Shown one piece after another: positions 50,791 through 59,585 of a stretch of DNA of 64,000 nucleotides. The stretch lies in the NCBI GenBank assembly GCA_034104265.1, contig JAXEEE010000023.1:1-64000 (forward strand), written 5' to 3'. Position 1 is the first letter of the stretch, and every line of letters begins with the position of its first letter. The notes under the pieces are model-generated. The model saw only the letters and a list, made by a program, of their open reading frames with translations, was not told where the DNA came from and ran no database searches. This DNA is from UBA11524 sp034104265 (GTDB taxonomy: Bacteria > Bacillota > Clostridia > Christensenellales > Aristaeellaceae). The position numbers and the translations under genes are program-made.

Positions 50791-51984
50791 ATGGAGAAGA
50801 AGGTTCGGTTCGGTCTCATCGGCATCGGCAACCAGGGCTCTGCCTATGCCGGTTTCCTCAGCGGCAAGGCCAAGGGCTTCCCCGGCATGCCCGCGCCGGA
50901 ATGTCCCCCTCACTGCGCCCTGGGCGCACTGTGCGATATCGACCCTGCCAAGGAGCAGCTGTGCCGGGAGAAGTTCCCCGAGTATCCCTTCTTCCGGGAC
51001 TGGAAGGACATGATTGCCTCCGGCGCCTGCGACGCGGTGATCACCACCGTGCCCCATTACCTGCACACGGAGATCGCCGTCTACTGCCTGGAGCACGGCA
51101 TGAACGTGCTGGTGGAGAAGCCCGCCGGCGTGTATGCCAAGGCGGTGCGGGAGATGAACGAATGCGCGGCGCGGCATCCCGATGTGGCCTTCGGCATCAT
51201 GTTCAACCAGCGCACCAACAAGCTGTACCAGCAGGTAAAGGCCCTGGTGGAGAGCGGCGAGCTGGGCGAGATCCGCCGTTCCAGCTGGATCATCAACAGC
51301 TGGTGGCGGCCGGACAGCTACTACCGCTCCAGCGCCTGGCGCGCCACCTGGGGCGGCGAAGGCGGCGGCGTGCTGGTGAATCAGGCGCCCCATCAGCTGG
51401 ACCTGTGGCAGTGGATCTGCGGCGTACCCTCCACGGTGTACGCCAAGTGCCTCTACGGCTGCCACCGCGACATTGCGGTGGAGAATGACGTGACCATCGT
51501 GACCACCTACCCCAACGGGGCGACAGGCTCCTTCATCACCTGCACCCACGACCCCATCGGCACCGACCGGCTGGAGATCGACCTGAGCGGCGGCAAGATC
51601 GTCGTGAATGACAGCACCACCGCCACCGTCTACCGCCTGAAGAAGACCGAGGACGAAATGAACGGCTCCATGAGCATGCACGAGGTGGCCATGCTCACCC
51701 GGGGCAACGCTGCCGGCGGGCTGTACGACACCGAGACCATCACCAACACCGACGGCTGGGGTATGCAGCACCTGACGGTGATGGAGAACTTCGCCCGGCA
51801 CATCCTGGAGGGCGAGCCCCTGCTGGCCCCCGGCTCCGACGGCATCAACGGCGTGAACCTGGCCAACGCCACGCTGCTGTCCTCCTGGCTGGGCAAGGAA
51901 GTGGACAACCCCGTGGACGAGGAAAAGTACCTGGCTGAGCTGAACAAACGCATTGCCGCGGAGGGCAAGTTCCCCACCCGGTGA
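50791..51984 (+). CDS. Gfo/Idh/MocA family oxidoreductase
   Basis: A 397-residue NAD(P)-dependent sugar dehydrogenase-type enzyme. The Rossmann part has RFGLIGIGNQGSAYAG (residues 6-21) and the family lysine motif NVLVEKPAGVYAKAV; the C-terminal substrate domain has WGGEGGGVLVNQAPHQLDLW, with the catalytic-side His. AAAGGAGC lies 9 nt before the ATG. It is followed after 30 bp by a TIM-barrel isomerase/epimerase-like gene, a common pairing for conversion of sugars or inositols. The substrate is unknown. Confidence 0.92.
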   Translation: MEKKVRFGLIGIGNQGSAYAGFLSGKAKGFPGMPAPECPPHCALGALCDIDPAKEQLCREKFPEYPFFRDWKDMIASGACDAVITTVPHYLHTEIAVYCLEHGMNVLVEKPAGVYAKAVREMNECAARHPDVAFGIMFNQRTNKLYQQVKALVESGELGEIRRSSWIINSWWRPDSYYRSSAWRATWGGEGGGVLVNQAPHQLDLWQWICGVPSTVYAKCLYGCHRDIAVENDVTIVTTYPNGATGSFITCTHDPIGTDRLEIDLSGGKIVVNDSTTATVYRLKKTEDEMNGSMSMHEVAMLTRGNAAGGLYDTETITNTDGWGMQHLTVMENFARHILEGEPLLAPGSDGINGVNLANATLLSSWLGKEVDNPVDEEKYLAELNKRIAAEGKFPTR

Positions 51985-52014
51985 ACCATCACACAAGCAA
52001 AGGAGAGGATTCCC

Positions 52015-52869
52015 ATGGCAAAAGGTCTGATCGGCATCCAGATGAGCACCATCAAGCAGAAGATCGGTGAACTGGGCGCCTACGAAACCCTGCACCAGTG
52101 CGCGCTGCTGGGCTATCACTGCATTGAAATCAGCCAGATCCCCATGACCCCCGAAAATGTAGCCGATATGAAGCGGGCCTGCGACGATTTCGGCATCAAG
52201 GTGGCGGCCTGCTCCGCGGCGGTGGCCCCCATGTACCCCGGCGCCCCCGGCGAGTGCCTGGAGAACGACTTTGAGAAGATCGTGGCCGACTGCAAGGCCC
52301 TGGACTGCGACATGCTGCGCATCGGCATGCTGCCCGTCAGCTGCATGGGCAGCTACGACCGGGCGGTGGCCTTCGCCCGTCAGGCCGACGAGATGGCCGT
52401 GCGGCTGAAGGAGCAGGGCATTGACCTGTACTACCACAACCATCATGTGGAGTTTGCCAAGTACAACGGCGAGTACCTGCTGGACATCATCCGGGCCAAC
52501 GCACCCCATCTGGGCTTCGAGCTGGACATCCACTGGATCCACCGGGGCGGCGCCAACGAGGTGGACATCATCCGCAAGTACGCGGGGAGCATCCGCCTTC
52601 TGCACCTGAAGGACTACCGCATCGTGCCCTTCGTGATGCCGGAGGATCGCACAAAGTTCCATGAAGCCTTCTCCAACATCGTGCAGTTTGCCGAGGTAGG
52701 CGAGGGCAGCCTGCCCATCCGGGAATGCATCGAGGCGGGCTTTGAGGGCGGCAGCCAGTATTTCCTCATTGAGCAGGACGACTGCTACGGCCGCGACCCC
52801 TTCGAGAGCCTGCGCATCAGCCGCGACAACCTGATCGCCCTGGGCTACGGCGACTGGTTCGAGCTGTAA
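52015..52869 (+). CDS. Sugar phosphate isomerase/epimerase family TIM-barrel protein
   Basis: A 284-residue protein of the xylose isomerase-like superfamily. Metal-binding positions appear in LYYHNHHVEF, GFELDIHWIHRGG, LLHLKDYRI and YFLIEQDDC. AAAGGAGAGG precedes the ATG. With the oxidoreductase it forms a two-gene operon; a small GACAGGC/GCCTGTC hairpin follows the stop at 52873-52896 but has no T-run. Confidence 0.9.
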   Translation: MAKGLIGIQMSTIKQKIGELGAYETLHQCALLGYHCIEISQIPMTPENVADMKRACDDFGIKVAACSAAVAPMYPGAPGECLENDFEKIVADCKALDCDMLRIGMLPVSCMGSYDRAVAFARQADEMAVRLKEQGIDLYYHNHHVEFAKYNGEYLLDIIRANAPHLGFELDIHWIHRGGANEVDIIRKYAGSIRLLHLKDYRIVPFVMPEDRTKFHEAFSNIVQFAEVGEGSLPIRECIEAGFEGGSQYFLIEQDDCYGRDPFESLRISRDNLIALGYGDWFEL

Positions 52870-53028
52870 GCTGACAGGCCAGGAAACCAGCCTGTCGTCA
52901 TCCCGCATGAAAAACGCCCGCGTCGGCTCTGTGTCCGGCGCGGGTATTTCCTTTGTCTCGCGGAGACTGAAGCAGGCATTCCCCGGACAGAGGAAGGGAT
53001 GCTGCAGCTGCCCGGCGGGCCTGCATGA

Positions 53029-53059
53029 AAACGGGCTGAGGCATGCTTTGCCCCAGCCC
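53029..53059 (-). terminator. Terminator of the SGNH hydrolase gene
   Basis: GGGCTGAGGCA (53033-53043) pairs with TGCCCCAGCCC (53049-53059) with one A-C mismatch, and the minus strand continues GTTTTCATG. Confidence 0.7.
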
Positions 53060-53082
53060 GGATTTATCCGTATTCGGCTTCG

Positions 53083-53733
53083 TCAGCAGCGGTCGGCCCC
53101 CACAGCCCTGAGGAACTGCTTGGCGATGTACATGCACCCCGTCTGGTTGGGGTGAATGCGATCCCAGGCGATGTTACAGGGATGCATGTAGGCAAACAGC
53201 GCGTCCCAGCCCGCCTGCAGATCCACAAAGGGCAGGCCGTACTTCTCCGCCAGGCGACGGACAATCCCGCCGTATTCATCCATGCGCGCCCGCATGGGGT
53301 CGAGCCGGTTCGGCTCCATGAAGTAGGGCGACATGAGGATCATGCCTTTCACATGGGGCAGGGTGCGCTCGATCAGGCGGGTGTAGGTGGCCTCGAAATC
53401 CTCCGGGGACACATGGGTTTCGGGCATATAGGGGCTGTCAAACTGCCGCCAGACGTCATTGATGCCGATCAGCACGCTGACCCAGTCGGGTCTGTGCGCC
53501 ATCACGTCCGTTTCCCAGCGGGCTTCCAGATCCCGGGCCTGATTGCCGCTGATGCCCATGTTGATGATGCGCAGCCCCAGCTCCGGGTACATGCACCCCA
53601 GCAGGGAGCCCACATCCGCCACATAGCTGCGGCCCCAGGCGTTGAACAGACCCTCGCCGACCGGGCGGGTACGCTCGTAATCGGAGATAGAGTCGCCAAT
53701 GAACAGCACGGTCTGACCTTTTTCAAACAGCAT
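53083..53733 (-). CDS. SGNH/GDSL hydrolase
   Basis: A 216-residue cytoplasmic esterase. Block I is TVLFIGDSISDYERTR (catalytic Ser), block II INMGISGNQARDL (Gly), block III SVLIGINDVW (Asn), block V WDRIHPNQTG (catalytic Asp and His). This form resembles carbohydrate deacetylases and acyl-esterases of glycan loci. GAGGAGG lies about 8 nt before the ATG at 53733. It is convergent with the oxidoreductase pair and probably trims acyl groups from imported sugars; the substrate is not shown. Confidence 0.88.
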   Translation of the reverse strand: MLFEKGQTVLFIGDSISDYERTRPVGEGLFNAWGRSYVADVGSLLGCMYPELGLRIINMGISGNQARDLEARWETDVMAHRPDWVSVLIGINDVWRQFDSPYMPETHVSPEDFEATYTRLIERTLPHVKGMILMSPYFMEPNRLDPMRARMDEYGGIVRRLAEKYGLPFVDLQAGWDALFAYMHPCNIAWDRIHPNQTGCMYIAKQFLRAVGADRC

Positions 53734-54149
53734 GATTGTTTCCTCCTCTGCATTGCCTGCTCCTGGATGCCCGGTGCGGCAGAAGGCCGACGTCCGCCGC
53801 CTGGCCGGACAATCCCCGGCAAAGGCGGTACGTACCGCCACAGCCTCCGGGCCGAAGCAGGGATCGCCATCGCACCGGCATTGATTGAATCATTCTCCGG
53901 CCGGCGCGGAATATCCTCCATGTTCACCGGAATCCCCCATGCCAGCCCTCATCATGCGTACAGCGGAGGTTCACCGGCGGGTGCATCGGATGCCGCACAC
54001 CTGCCCGCGCTTCCGCCGCGCCCCGGCGGGTGCGATTTTTTCATGCCTGCGCGGCGGCGGAAGCATCTTCCTCCCCTGACAAAAGATTTTTCAAGGAAAT
54101 CATATGTTCGCCTAAAGGAGTTTGCCTCAGTGTCGTCGAACCATCTATG

Positions 54150-54163
54150 CGAACAAATGTTTT
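54150..54163. promoter_or_regulatory. LexA (SOS) box of the Y-polymerase operon
   Basis: CGAACAAATGTTTT matches the Bacillus-type SOS box CGAACNNNNGTTYG except near its end. It lies directly upstream of a TATACT -10 box (54165-54170), so LexA binding would block the promoter. An ATATGTTCG half-site occurs at 54102-54110. Confidence 0.75.
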
Positions 54164-54193
54164 CTATACTGTTGTCCAAGGGAGGGATGGCCG

Positions 54194-55720
54194 ATGCCGC
54201 AGCAGCGGATTTATATCGCCATTGACTTGAAATCCTTTTATGCATCCGTGGAATGCGTGGATCGCGGGCTGGATCCGATGATCACCCATCTGGTGGTGGC
54301 GGACGAAAGCCGGACGGAGAAGACCATCTGCCTGGCGGTGTCCCCCGCGCTGAAGAGCTACGGTGTGCCGGGCCGCGCGCGGCTGTTCGAGGCCATCGAG
54401 CGGGTGAACACGGTCAACGCCCGCAGGCGGCAGGCGGCTCCGGGGCGGCGGCTGACCGGCTCCTCCTGGAATGAGGAGGAGCTGCGCCGGAATCCCGGCC
54501 TGGCGCTGGACTTCATCCGCGCCACGCCCCGCATGGCCCGCTACCTGGAATGCAGCGCGAAGGTCTACAGCGTCTACCTGCGCTACGCCGCGCCGGAGGA
54601 CATCCACGTCTACTCCATCGACGAGGTGTTCATCGACGCCACCCCCTACCTGAAGGCCCGGCGCATGACCCCCCGGCAGTTCGCCTCCGCCATCATCCAG
54701 GAGATTTTCGCCGAAACCGGCGTGACTGCCACGGCGGGCATCGGCACCAACCTGTACCTGTGCAAGGTGGCCCTGGACATTCTGGCCAAGCACGCGGCGC
54801 CGGACGAGCACGGTGTGCGCATGGCGGAGCTGACGGAGCTGAGCTACCGCCGTCAACTGTGGACGCACCGCCCGCTGACGGATTTCTGGCGTGTGGGCCG
54901 GGGCTATGCCCGGAAGCTGGAGGCCAACGGACTGTTCACCATGGGGGACGTCGCCCGCTGCTCCATGGGGCAGCACGGGGTGTACAGCGGAGAGGATCTG
55001 CTCTACCGGCTCTTCGGCGTGAACGCGGAGCTGCTCATCGACCACGCCTGGGGCTGGGAGCCCTGCACCATGGCGGACATCAAGGCCTACAGGCCCGCGA
55101 GCAGCAGCGTGGGCACGGGGCAGGTGCTGCACTGCCCCTACGCCTTCGACAAGGCACGGCTGATTGTGCGGGAAATGGCGGACGCGCTGTCGCTGGATCT
55201 GGTGGCCAAGGGCGTGGTGACGGATCAGCTGGTGCTGAGCATCGGCTACGACGCGGAGAGCCTGACCCCCGCCCCGGGCCGCCCTGCCTACCGCGGGCCC
55301 ATCGTCACGGATTTCTACGGCCGCAGCATTCCCCGCCACGCCCACGGCTCCGTCGCGCTCCCCGGCATGACCTCCTCCACCCGCCAGATCACCGACGCCG
55401 CGGTGTCCCTGTTCGACCGGATTGCGGATCCCACCCTGCTGGTGCGCCGGGTGAATCTGGCGGCGGGCCGGGTGGTGGACGAGCAGGAGGCCCGGCAGGC
55501 TCCGGCCTTCGAGCAGCTGGATCTGTTCACGGACTACGCGGCTGAGGATGCGCGCCGGGCGGAGGAGGCTGCCCGGCTGGCCCGGGAGCGCCGTGGGCAG
55601 GAGGCAGTGCTGGACATCCGCCGCCGCTTCGGCAAGAACGCCATCATCATGGGCATGAACCTGGAGGAGGGCGCCACCGCCATGGCCCGCAACCGGCAGA
55701 TCGGGGGCCACAAGGCATGA
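54194..55720 (+). CDS. Y-family DNA polymerase (UvrX/UmuC-type)
   Basis: A 508-residue translesion polymerase. Catalytic motifs are YIAIDLKSFYASVEC (first Asp, residues 7-21) and HVYSIDEVFIDATPY (Asp-Glu pair); GVTATAGIGTNLYLCKVALD follows in the palm. The little-finger part is in the second half, and a charged C-terminal helix carries EQLDLFTDY, a beta-clamp-binding QLDLF motif. Length and motif order fit the UvrX/YqjW branch in Firmicutes. The start at 54194 has GGGAGGG about 7 nt upstream. An SOS box covers the promoter, and it overlaps a yolD-like gene. Confidence 0.93.
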   Translation: MPQQRIYIAIDLKSFYASVECVDRGLDPMITHLVVADESRTEKTICLAVSPALKSYGVPGRARLFEAIERVNTVNARRRQAAPGRRLTGSSWNEEELRRNPGLALDFIRATPRMARYLECSAKVYSVYLRYAAPEDIHVYSIDEVFIDATPYLKARRMTPRQFASAIIQEIFAETGVTATAGIGTNLYLCKVALDILAKHAAPDEHGVRMAELTELSYRRQLWTHRPLTDFWRVGRGYARKLEANGLFTMGDVARCSMGQHGVYSGEDLLYRLFGVNAELLIDHAWGWEPCTMADIKAYRPASSSVGTGQVLHCPYAFDKARLIVREMADALSLDLVAKGVVTDQLVLSIGYDAESLTPAPGRPAYRGPIVTDFYGRSIPRHAHGSVALPGMTSSTRQITDAAVSLFDRIADPTLLVRRVNLAAGRVVDEQEARQAPAFEQLDLFTDYAAEDARRAEEAARLARERRGQEAVLDIRRRFGKNAIIMGMNLEEGATAMARNRQIGGHKA

Positions 55721-56169
55721 GCAGGCAGGAATCCTTCCCCTATGCGGACATGCTGCGCCTGCCCCGGCACGTATCCTCCCGGCGGCAGCCCATGACCCGG
55801 CTGAACCGGGCGGCGCAGTTCGCGCCCTTCGACGCGCTGGCAGGCTACAGCGAGGCAGTGCAGGAGACCGCCCGGCTCACCGACCGGCGCATCGGCCCGG
55901 ACGATGACACCCTGGCCCGGCTGAACCGGCGGCTGCAGCGTCTGGCGGAAGTGCTGGCGGACAGTCAGCCGGAGGTCACCTTCCTGTGCTTCATCCCGGA
56001 CGAGAAGAAGGAAGGCGGGGCCTACCGCCGCATCACCGGGCGCGTGCGGCGCATGGACGAGGTCGGGCAGCTGATCCTCCTGACGGACGGCACGGCCATC
56101 CCCATAGACAGCATTGACGATCTGGACGGGGCGATATTTCAGGATGAGGAACGTCCGGCGGGCGGATAG
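55717..56169 (+). CDS. YolD-like protein
   Basis: A 150-residue partner often encoded with UvrX/YqjW polymerases. It has SRRQPMTRLNRAAQFAPFDAL near residue 30, LFRIDDL-like tail logic in IPIDSIDDLDGA, and no catalytic motif. The ATG overlaps the polymerase stop as ATGA. It is the only intact full-size gene I find in the window ending in TAG. The family's role is thought to be modulation of the polymerase. Confidence 0.85.
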   Translation: MSRQESFPYADMLRLPRHVSSRRQPMTRLNRAAQFAPFDALAGYSEAVQETARLTDRRIGPDDDTLARLNRRLQRLAEVLADSQPEVTFLCFIPDEKKEGGAYRRITGRVRRMDEVGQLILLTDGTAIPIDSIDDLDGAIFQDEERPAGG

Positions 56170-56315
56170 GGCGGGACTGCGGGGCCGGTGCTGCTACTTT
56201 CCCGGAAGGGCGAACAGCGCGGCCCCAACGCAAACAGTCCCCCGCGATGAACTCGCGAGGGACTGTTCTCTGTTCGTCTGATGGACATGCCGCCCGGATG
56301 CTTCACGGCGCAAAC

Positions 56316-56366
56316 CCTTCCCCTTTGGGGAAGGTGGCCGAGCGGCAGCGAGGCCGGATGAGGTCG
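56316..56366 (+). repeat. Interspersed repeat family B, copy 3
   Basis: Forward copy (CCTTCCCCTTTGGGGAAGG, then GGCCGGATGAGGTCG) inside the first unit of the 173-bp duplication. Confidence 0.75.
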
Positions 56367-56488
56367 CGGCGGCAGGGACGCAAGCTATGGTTCTCCCTCA
56401 GCACAAGCAGTCCCCCGCGATGAACTCGCGAGGGACTGTTCTCTGTTCGTCTGATAGCCATGCCGCCTGGATGCTTCGCGGCACAAAG

Positions 56489-56539
56489 CCTTCCCCTTGG
56501 GGGATGGTGGCCGCGCGGCAGCGCGGCCGGATGAGGTCG
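56489..56539 (+). repeat. Interspersed repeat family B, copy 4
   Basis: Forward copy inside the second unit of the 173-bp duplication; diverged from copy 3 mainly in the hairpin and in GCGCGGCAGCGCGG. Confidence 0.75.
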
Positions 56540-56586
56540 CGGCGGTGGAGAGACGCAGTCGCTCCGATGCCAGTCCATGGAATCTG

Positions 56587-56760
56587 CCGTTTCCATTGCG
56601 GATGCGGGCATCCGCTCGGAAACTCGCGCTTCTTCTTTTCCATTTTTGATGCTTGTCGTGGTGCGCTGGGCTGCCGCCCAGACCTGCGCAGGGGCTAACG
56701 CCGCCCCTGCACCCGCGCAAGGGGTTTCACCCCTTGACCCGTTTCCGCGGGCGCGAGTCC
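56587..56760 (+). repeat. Interspersed repeat family A, copy 6
   Basis: Forward full-length copy. Its head (CCGTTTCCATTGCGGATGCG) is nearly identical to that of copy 7 next to it. Confidence 0.85.
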
Positions 56761-56779
56761 TTGGCGTTGCGCGAACCTG

Positions 56780-56949
56780 CCGTTTCCATTGCGGATGCGG
56801 GCATCCGCTCGGAAACTCTGGCTTCTTTTTTTCTTTTTTGATGCTTGTTGTGCTGCGCCTGGGCTGCCGCGACATCCCTGCGCAGGGGCGCGGCCCCTGC
56901 ACCTCGCAAGGGGCATCGCCCCTTGACCCGTTTCCGCTGGCGCGGTTCC
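56780..56949 (+). repeat. Interspersed repeat family A, copy 7
   Basis: Forward copy in tandem with copy 6, with a deviating middle part (GACATCCCTGCGCAGGGGCG). It ends 14 bp before the stop codon of the convergent amino-acid ABC ATPase gene. Confidence 0.8.
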
Positions 56950-56962
56950 ATGGGGTTGTGCG

Positions 56963-57712
56963 TTATTGATCCAGGTCGCCCATGAAGGCTGTCAGGGCCT
57001 CGTTCTGCCCGGACATGACCTCCTCCGGCGTACCCTGGGCGGCAATGACGCCCTCGTGCATGAACACGATGCGATCCGCCACCTCCCGGGCGAACTTCAT
57101 CTCATGGGTGACGATGAGCATGGTGCGCTTCTCCTGGGCCAGGCTGCGGATGACCGTCAGCACCTCCCGGGTCAGCTCGGGATCCAAAGCGGAGGTGGGT
57201 TCGTCAAAGCAGAGGATTTCCGGATCCAGCGCCATTGCCCGGGCAATGGCCACTCGCTGCTGCTGTCCGCCGGAAAGCTGGCAGGGATACGCGTCTCCCC
57301 GGTCGCCCAGGCCCACACGCTCCAGCAGCTGCCGGGCCTTCTGCTCCGCCTCGGGACGCTTGCGGCGCAGCACCGCCGTCTGCGGGATGCACAGGTTGTC
57401 CATCACCGTCCAGTGGGGGAACAGGTTGTAGCTCTGGAACACGAAGCCCATCTTCAGGCACAGCTTGCGCAGCTTCTCCGGCGGGGCGTAGACGGCCTTG
57501 CCGTCCCGGGTGGTCACCAGCGGCTCATCGTCGATGAAAATGTCGCCGCTGTCCACCTGCTCCAGGTTGTTCACGCAGCGCAAAAGCGTGCTCTTGCCCG
57601 AGCCGCTGCGCCCGATAATGGCCACGACCTCCCCTGTCTGCACCGACAGGGACACGTCCCGCAGCACGCCCTGCCCGTCAAAGGATTTCTGAATATGGCT
57701 GGCTGTCAGCAT
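56963..57712 (-). CDS. Polar amino acid ABC transporter ATP-binding protein (GlnQ/HisP-like)
   Basis: A 249-residue ATPase: Walker A GRSGSGKSTL, Q-loop MGFVFQSYNLFPHWTV, signature LSGGQQQRV, Walker B ILCFDEPTSALD, H-loop LIVTHEMKFARE. The MKFAREVADRIVFMHEG segment is typical of the polar amino-acid group. The start at 57712 has GGGGGAGGG upstream. Last gene of a binding protein-permease-ATPase operon. Confidence 0.93.
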   Translation of the reverse strand: MLTASHIQKSFDGQGVLRDVSLSVQTGEVVAIIGRSGSGKSTLLRCVNNLEQVDSGDIFIDDEPLVTTRDGKAVYAPPEKLRKLCLKMGFVFQSYNLFPHWTVMDNLCIPQTAVLRRKRPEAEQKARQLLERVGLGDRGDAYPCQLSGGQQQRVAIARAMALDPEILCFDEPTSALDPELTREVLTVIRSLAQEKRTMLIVTHEMKFAREVADRIVFMHEGVIAAQGTPEEVMSGQNEALTAFMGDLDQ

Positions 57713-57730
57713 GGCGCATGCCCTCCCCCG

Positions 57731-58393
57731 TCAGTCATGATAGTAGTCGAAGCGCTTGATGAGCCGGCCAAAGACGAAAGTCACGGCGGCGTTCATCAGC
57801 AGGTAGAACACGCCCGCCAGGAACAGCGGCTCCACGGAGCCGGAGGCGCTGGTGGCGTTCTTGGCGGTGAGGTACATTTCCGACACGGCGATGGCCGTGG
57901 CCAGGGAAGTATCCTTCACCAGGGTGATGACCTCGTTGGACACGGGCAGCAGGATGCGCTTGACGGTCTGGGGCAGGATGATCCGCAGGAAGGTCTGCGA
58001 TTTGGTGAAACCCAGCACCTGCGCGGCCTCGTACTGTCCCGGCGGGATGGACATGATGCCGCCCCGGTAGATCTCCGCGAAGTAGGCGGCGTAGTTCAGC
58101 CCGAAGGCGATGTAGGTGGCCGTCAGCCGGGGGATGGGCCCCACCAGCTTGGGCAGGAAGAAATACACCGCGAACAGCTGGAGCATCAGGGGCGTGCCGC
58201 GCATGACCAGGATGTACAGGCCCACCGGGGCGGAAATCACCTTCCGCCTGCTCATGCGGCCCAGGGCCACCACAAGGCCCAGGGGCAGGGAGATCACCAG
58301 CGTCATGGCGAAAATCGACAGCGTGGTGCCAAAGCCTGTAGCCAGCTGCGTCAACAGCTTCACCAGCCGCTCCGGGTCATTGAAGTACTGCAC
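57731..58393 (-). CDS. Polar amino acid ABC transporter permease
   Basis: A 220-residue permease of the HisM/GlnP family with ATGFGTTLSIFAMTLVISLP at the first helix, VMRGTPLMLQLF, and the EAA-type loop GQYEAAQVLGFTKSQTFLRI followed by ILPQ. A GTG at 58393 lies 7 nt after GGAGGAGG, while a TTG at 58399 is only 1 nt from it, so I use the GTG. A hairpin separates it from the binding-protein gene. Confidence 0.9.
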   Translation of the reverse strand: MQYFNDPERLVKLLTQLATGFGTTLSIFAMTLVISLPLGLVVALGRMSRRKVISAPVGLYILVMRGTPLMLQLFAVYFFLPKLVGPIPRLTATYIAFGLNYAAYFAEIYRGGIMSIPPGQYEAAQVLGFTKSQTFLRIILPQTVKRILLPVSNEVITLVKDTSLATAIAVSEMYLTAKNATSASGSVEPLFLAGVFYLLMNAAVTFVFGRLIKRFDYYHD

Positions 58394-58417
58394 GGACAAT
58401 CCTCCTCCGGCAACGCA

Positions 58418-58450
58418 GAAGGGCGGCCTTCCCGGTGAAGGCTGCCCTTC
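58418..58450 (-). terminator. Hairpin between amino-acid binding-protein and permease genes
   Basis: GAAGGGCGGCCTTC (58418-58431) pairs with GAAGGCTGCCCTTC (58437-58450), a 14-bp stem with one wobble. No T-run follows on the minus strand. Confidence 0.65.
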
Positions 58451-58473
58451 CGATGCGATGGGTTATCTTATGT

Positions 58474-59280
58474 TTACTCCGCGGGGACGATGGAGATATC
58501 CTGGCCGAACCACTCGGTGGAGATCTTCGCCAGGGTGCCGTCCGCCGCCAGCTCCTTCAGCAGGCCGTTGACGGCCTCGGTCAGGGCCACGTCAGCCTTG
58601 CGGAAGCCGATGGCGTAGTACTCAGGAGCCAGCTGCTCCTCCAGCACGCGGTAGCCCGCCTGCTTGGCGGTGATGTAGTAGTTGGCGACGATCACGTCCA
58701 TGACCACGCCGTCCACACCCTTGTTGTCCAGATCCATCAGCGCCATGGCATAGTCGGCGTACTCAATGGGCGCGCCGGCCAGGGAGGCCTTGAACTCCTC
58801 ATTGGCGTCCACCGCTTCCGCCGCGGAGGAGCCGGACTGCACCGCGATGGTCTTTCCCGCCAGGTCGGCCAGGGTCTGAACCTCGCTGTCCTCCAGCACC
58901 ACGACCACCTGGGCGTTCTGCAGGTAATTGACGGACATGCTGTAGGTCTGCTGCCGCTCCTCGGTGACAGTCAGGCCGTTCCAGATGCAGTCGATGTTGC
59001 GGTTGGCCAGCTCCATGTCCTTGGCGTCCCAGTCGATGGGCTGGCACACCAGCTTCACACCCAGCTTCTCGCACACGGCCCTGGCCACATCAATGTCATA
59101 GCCGACGATCTCGCCGTCGTCGTTCATGAAGCCCATGGGCGGGAAGGACGCATCCAGACCCAGGATCAGCTCGCCCTTGGCCTGAATGTCGCTGAGGGAC
59201 GTATCCTCCGCCAGCGCGGGAACCATGAACACCATCATCAGCGCCATCACCATGGACAGCACGGAAAGCAGCTTACGCAT
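58474..59280 (-). CDS. Polar amino acid-binding protein of an ABC importer
   Basis: A 268-residue family-3 solute-binding protein. The signal peptide ends VFMVPALA; no lipobox Cys is visible. The mature part has LILGLDASFPPMGFMNDDGE, VGYDIDVARAVCEKLGV and IDCIWNGLTVTEER, which bind the alpha-amino and carboxyl groups in this family. AAGGAGG lies 10 nt before the ATG. It is the first gene of its operon, behind a consensus promoter and a palindrome. Confidence 0.92.
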   Translation of the reverse strand: MRKLLSVLSMVMALMMVFMVPALAEDTSLSDIQAKGELILGLDASFPPMGFMNDDGEIVGYDIDVARAVCEKLGVKLVCQPIDWDAKDMELANRNIDCIWNGLTVTEERQQTYSMSVNYLQNAQVVVVLEDSEVQTLADLAGKTIAVQSGSSAAEAVDANEEFKASLAGAPIEYADYAMALMDLDNKGVDGVVMDVIVANYYITAKQAGYRVLEEQLAPEYYAIGFRKADVALTEAVNGLLKELAADGTLAKISTEWFGQDISIVPAE

Positions 59281-59301
59281 ATGACTTCTTCCTCCTTAGC
59301 G

Positions 59302-59317
59302 ATTTAGCGTGCTAAAT
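59302..59317. promoter_or_regulatory. Palindromic operator candidate upstream of the amino-acid operon
   Basis: ATTTAGC-GT-GCTAAAT is a perfect 7-bp inverted repeat centred about 14 bp downstream of the expected transcription start and just before the ribosome site. A regulator bound here, or a small stem, could block expression. The regulator is not identified. Confidence 0.55.
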
Positions 59318-59330
59318 TGTTGACGCGGAT

Positions 59331-59359
59331 AGTATAGCACGATCGACCGCCGGTGTCAA
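59331..59359 (-). promoter_or_regulatory. Consensus promoter of the amino-acid ABC operon
   Basis: On the minus strand perfect TTGACA (59359-59354), 17 bp, TATACT (59336-59331). Confidence 0.85.
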
Positions 59360-59585
59360 CAGGGCGGACAACATTTTTTTCGCCGGGCGGAAAGGCACAC
59401 GCTCTGCCTGCTGCGGGCTGAACATCATGCCGACCGGGCGCGGCATTTCCCCCAATGGGCGTACCCATGCAATCCCTGTCATGAGGCGGCCCTGCAGCCT
59501 TTTTTCCGCCGGGGCCTTGCATTTGCACCGGCGGCGGTATACACTGATGGTATCGATCCGCACGTTCCGGAAGGAGGCGTCGCCC

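Larger units (their letters stand above)
56232..56560 (+). repeat. Tandem duplication of about 173 bp carrying a hairpin and family-B repeat
   Basis: AGTCCCCCGCGATGAACTCG begins at 56236 and again at 56409, a period of 173 bp, and both units continue through CTGTTCTCTGTTCGTCTGAT to the family-B repeat. Each begins with a CAGTCCCCCGCG/CGCGAGGGACTG stem; the first probably terminates the polymerase-yolD transcript. Confidence 0.8.
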
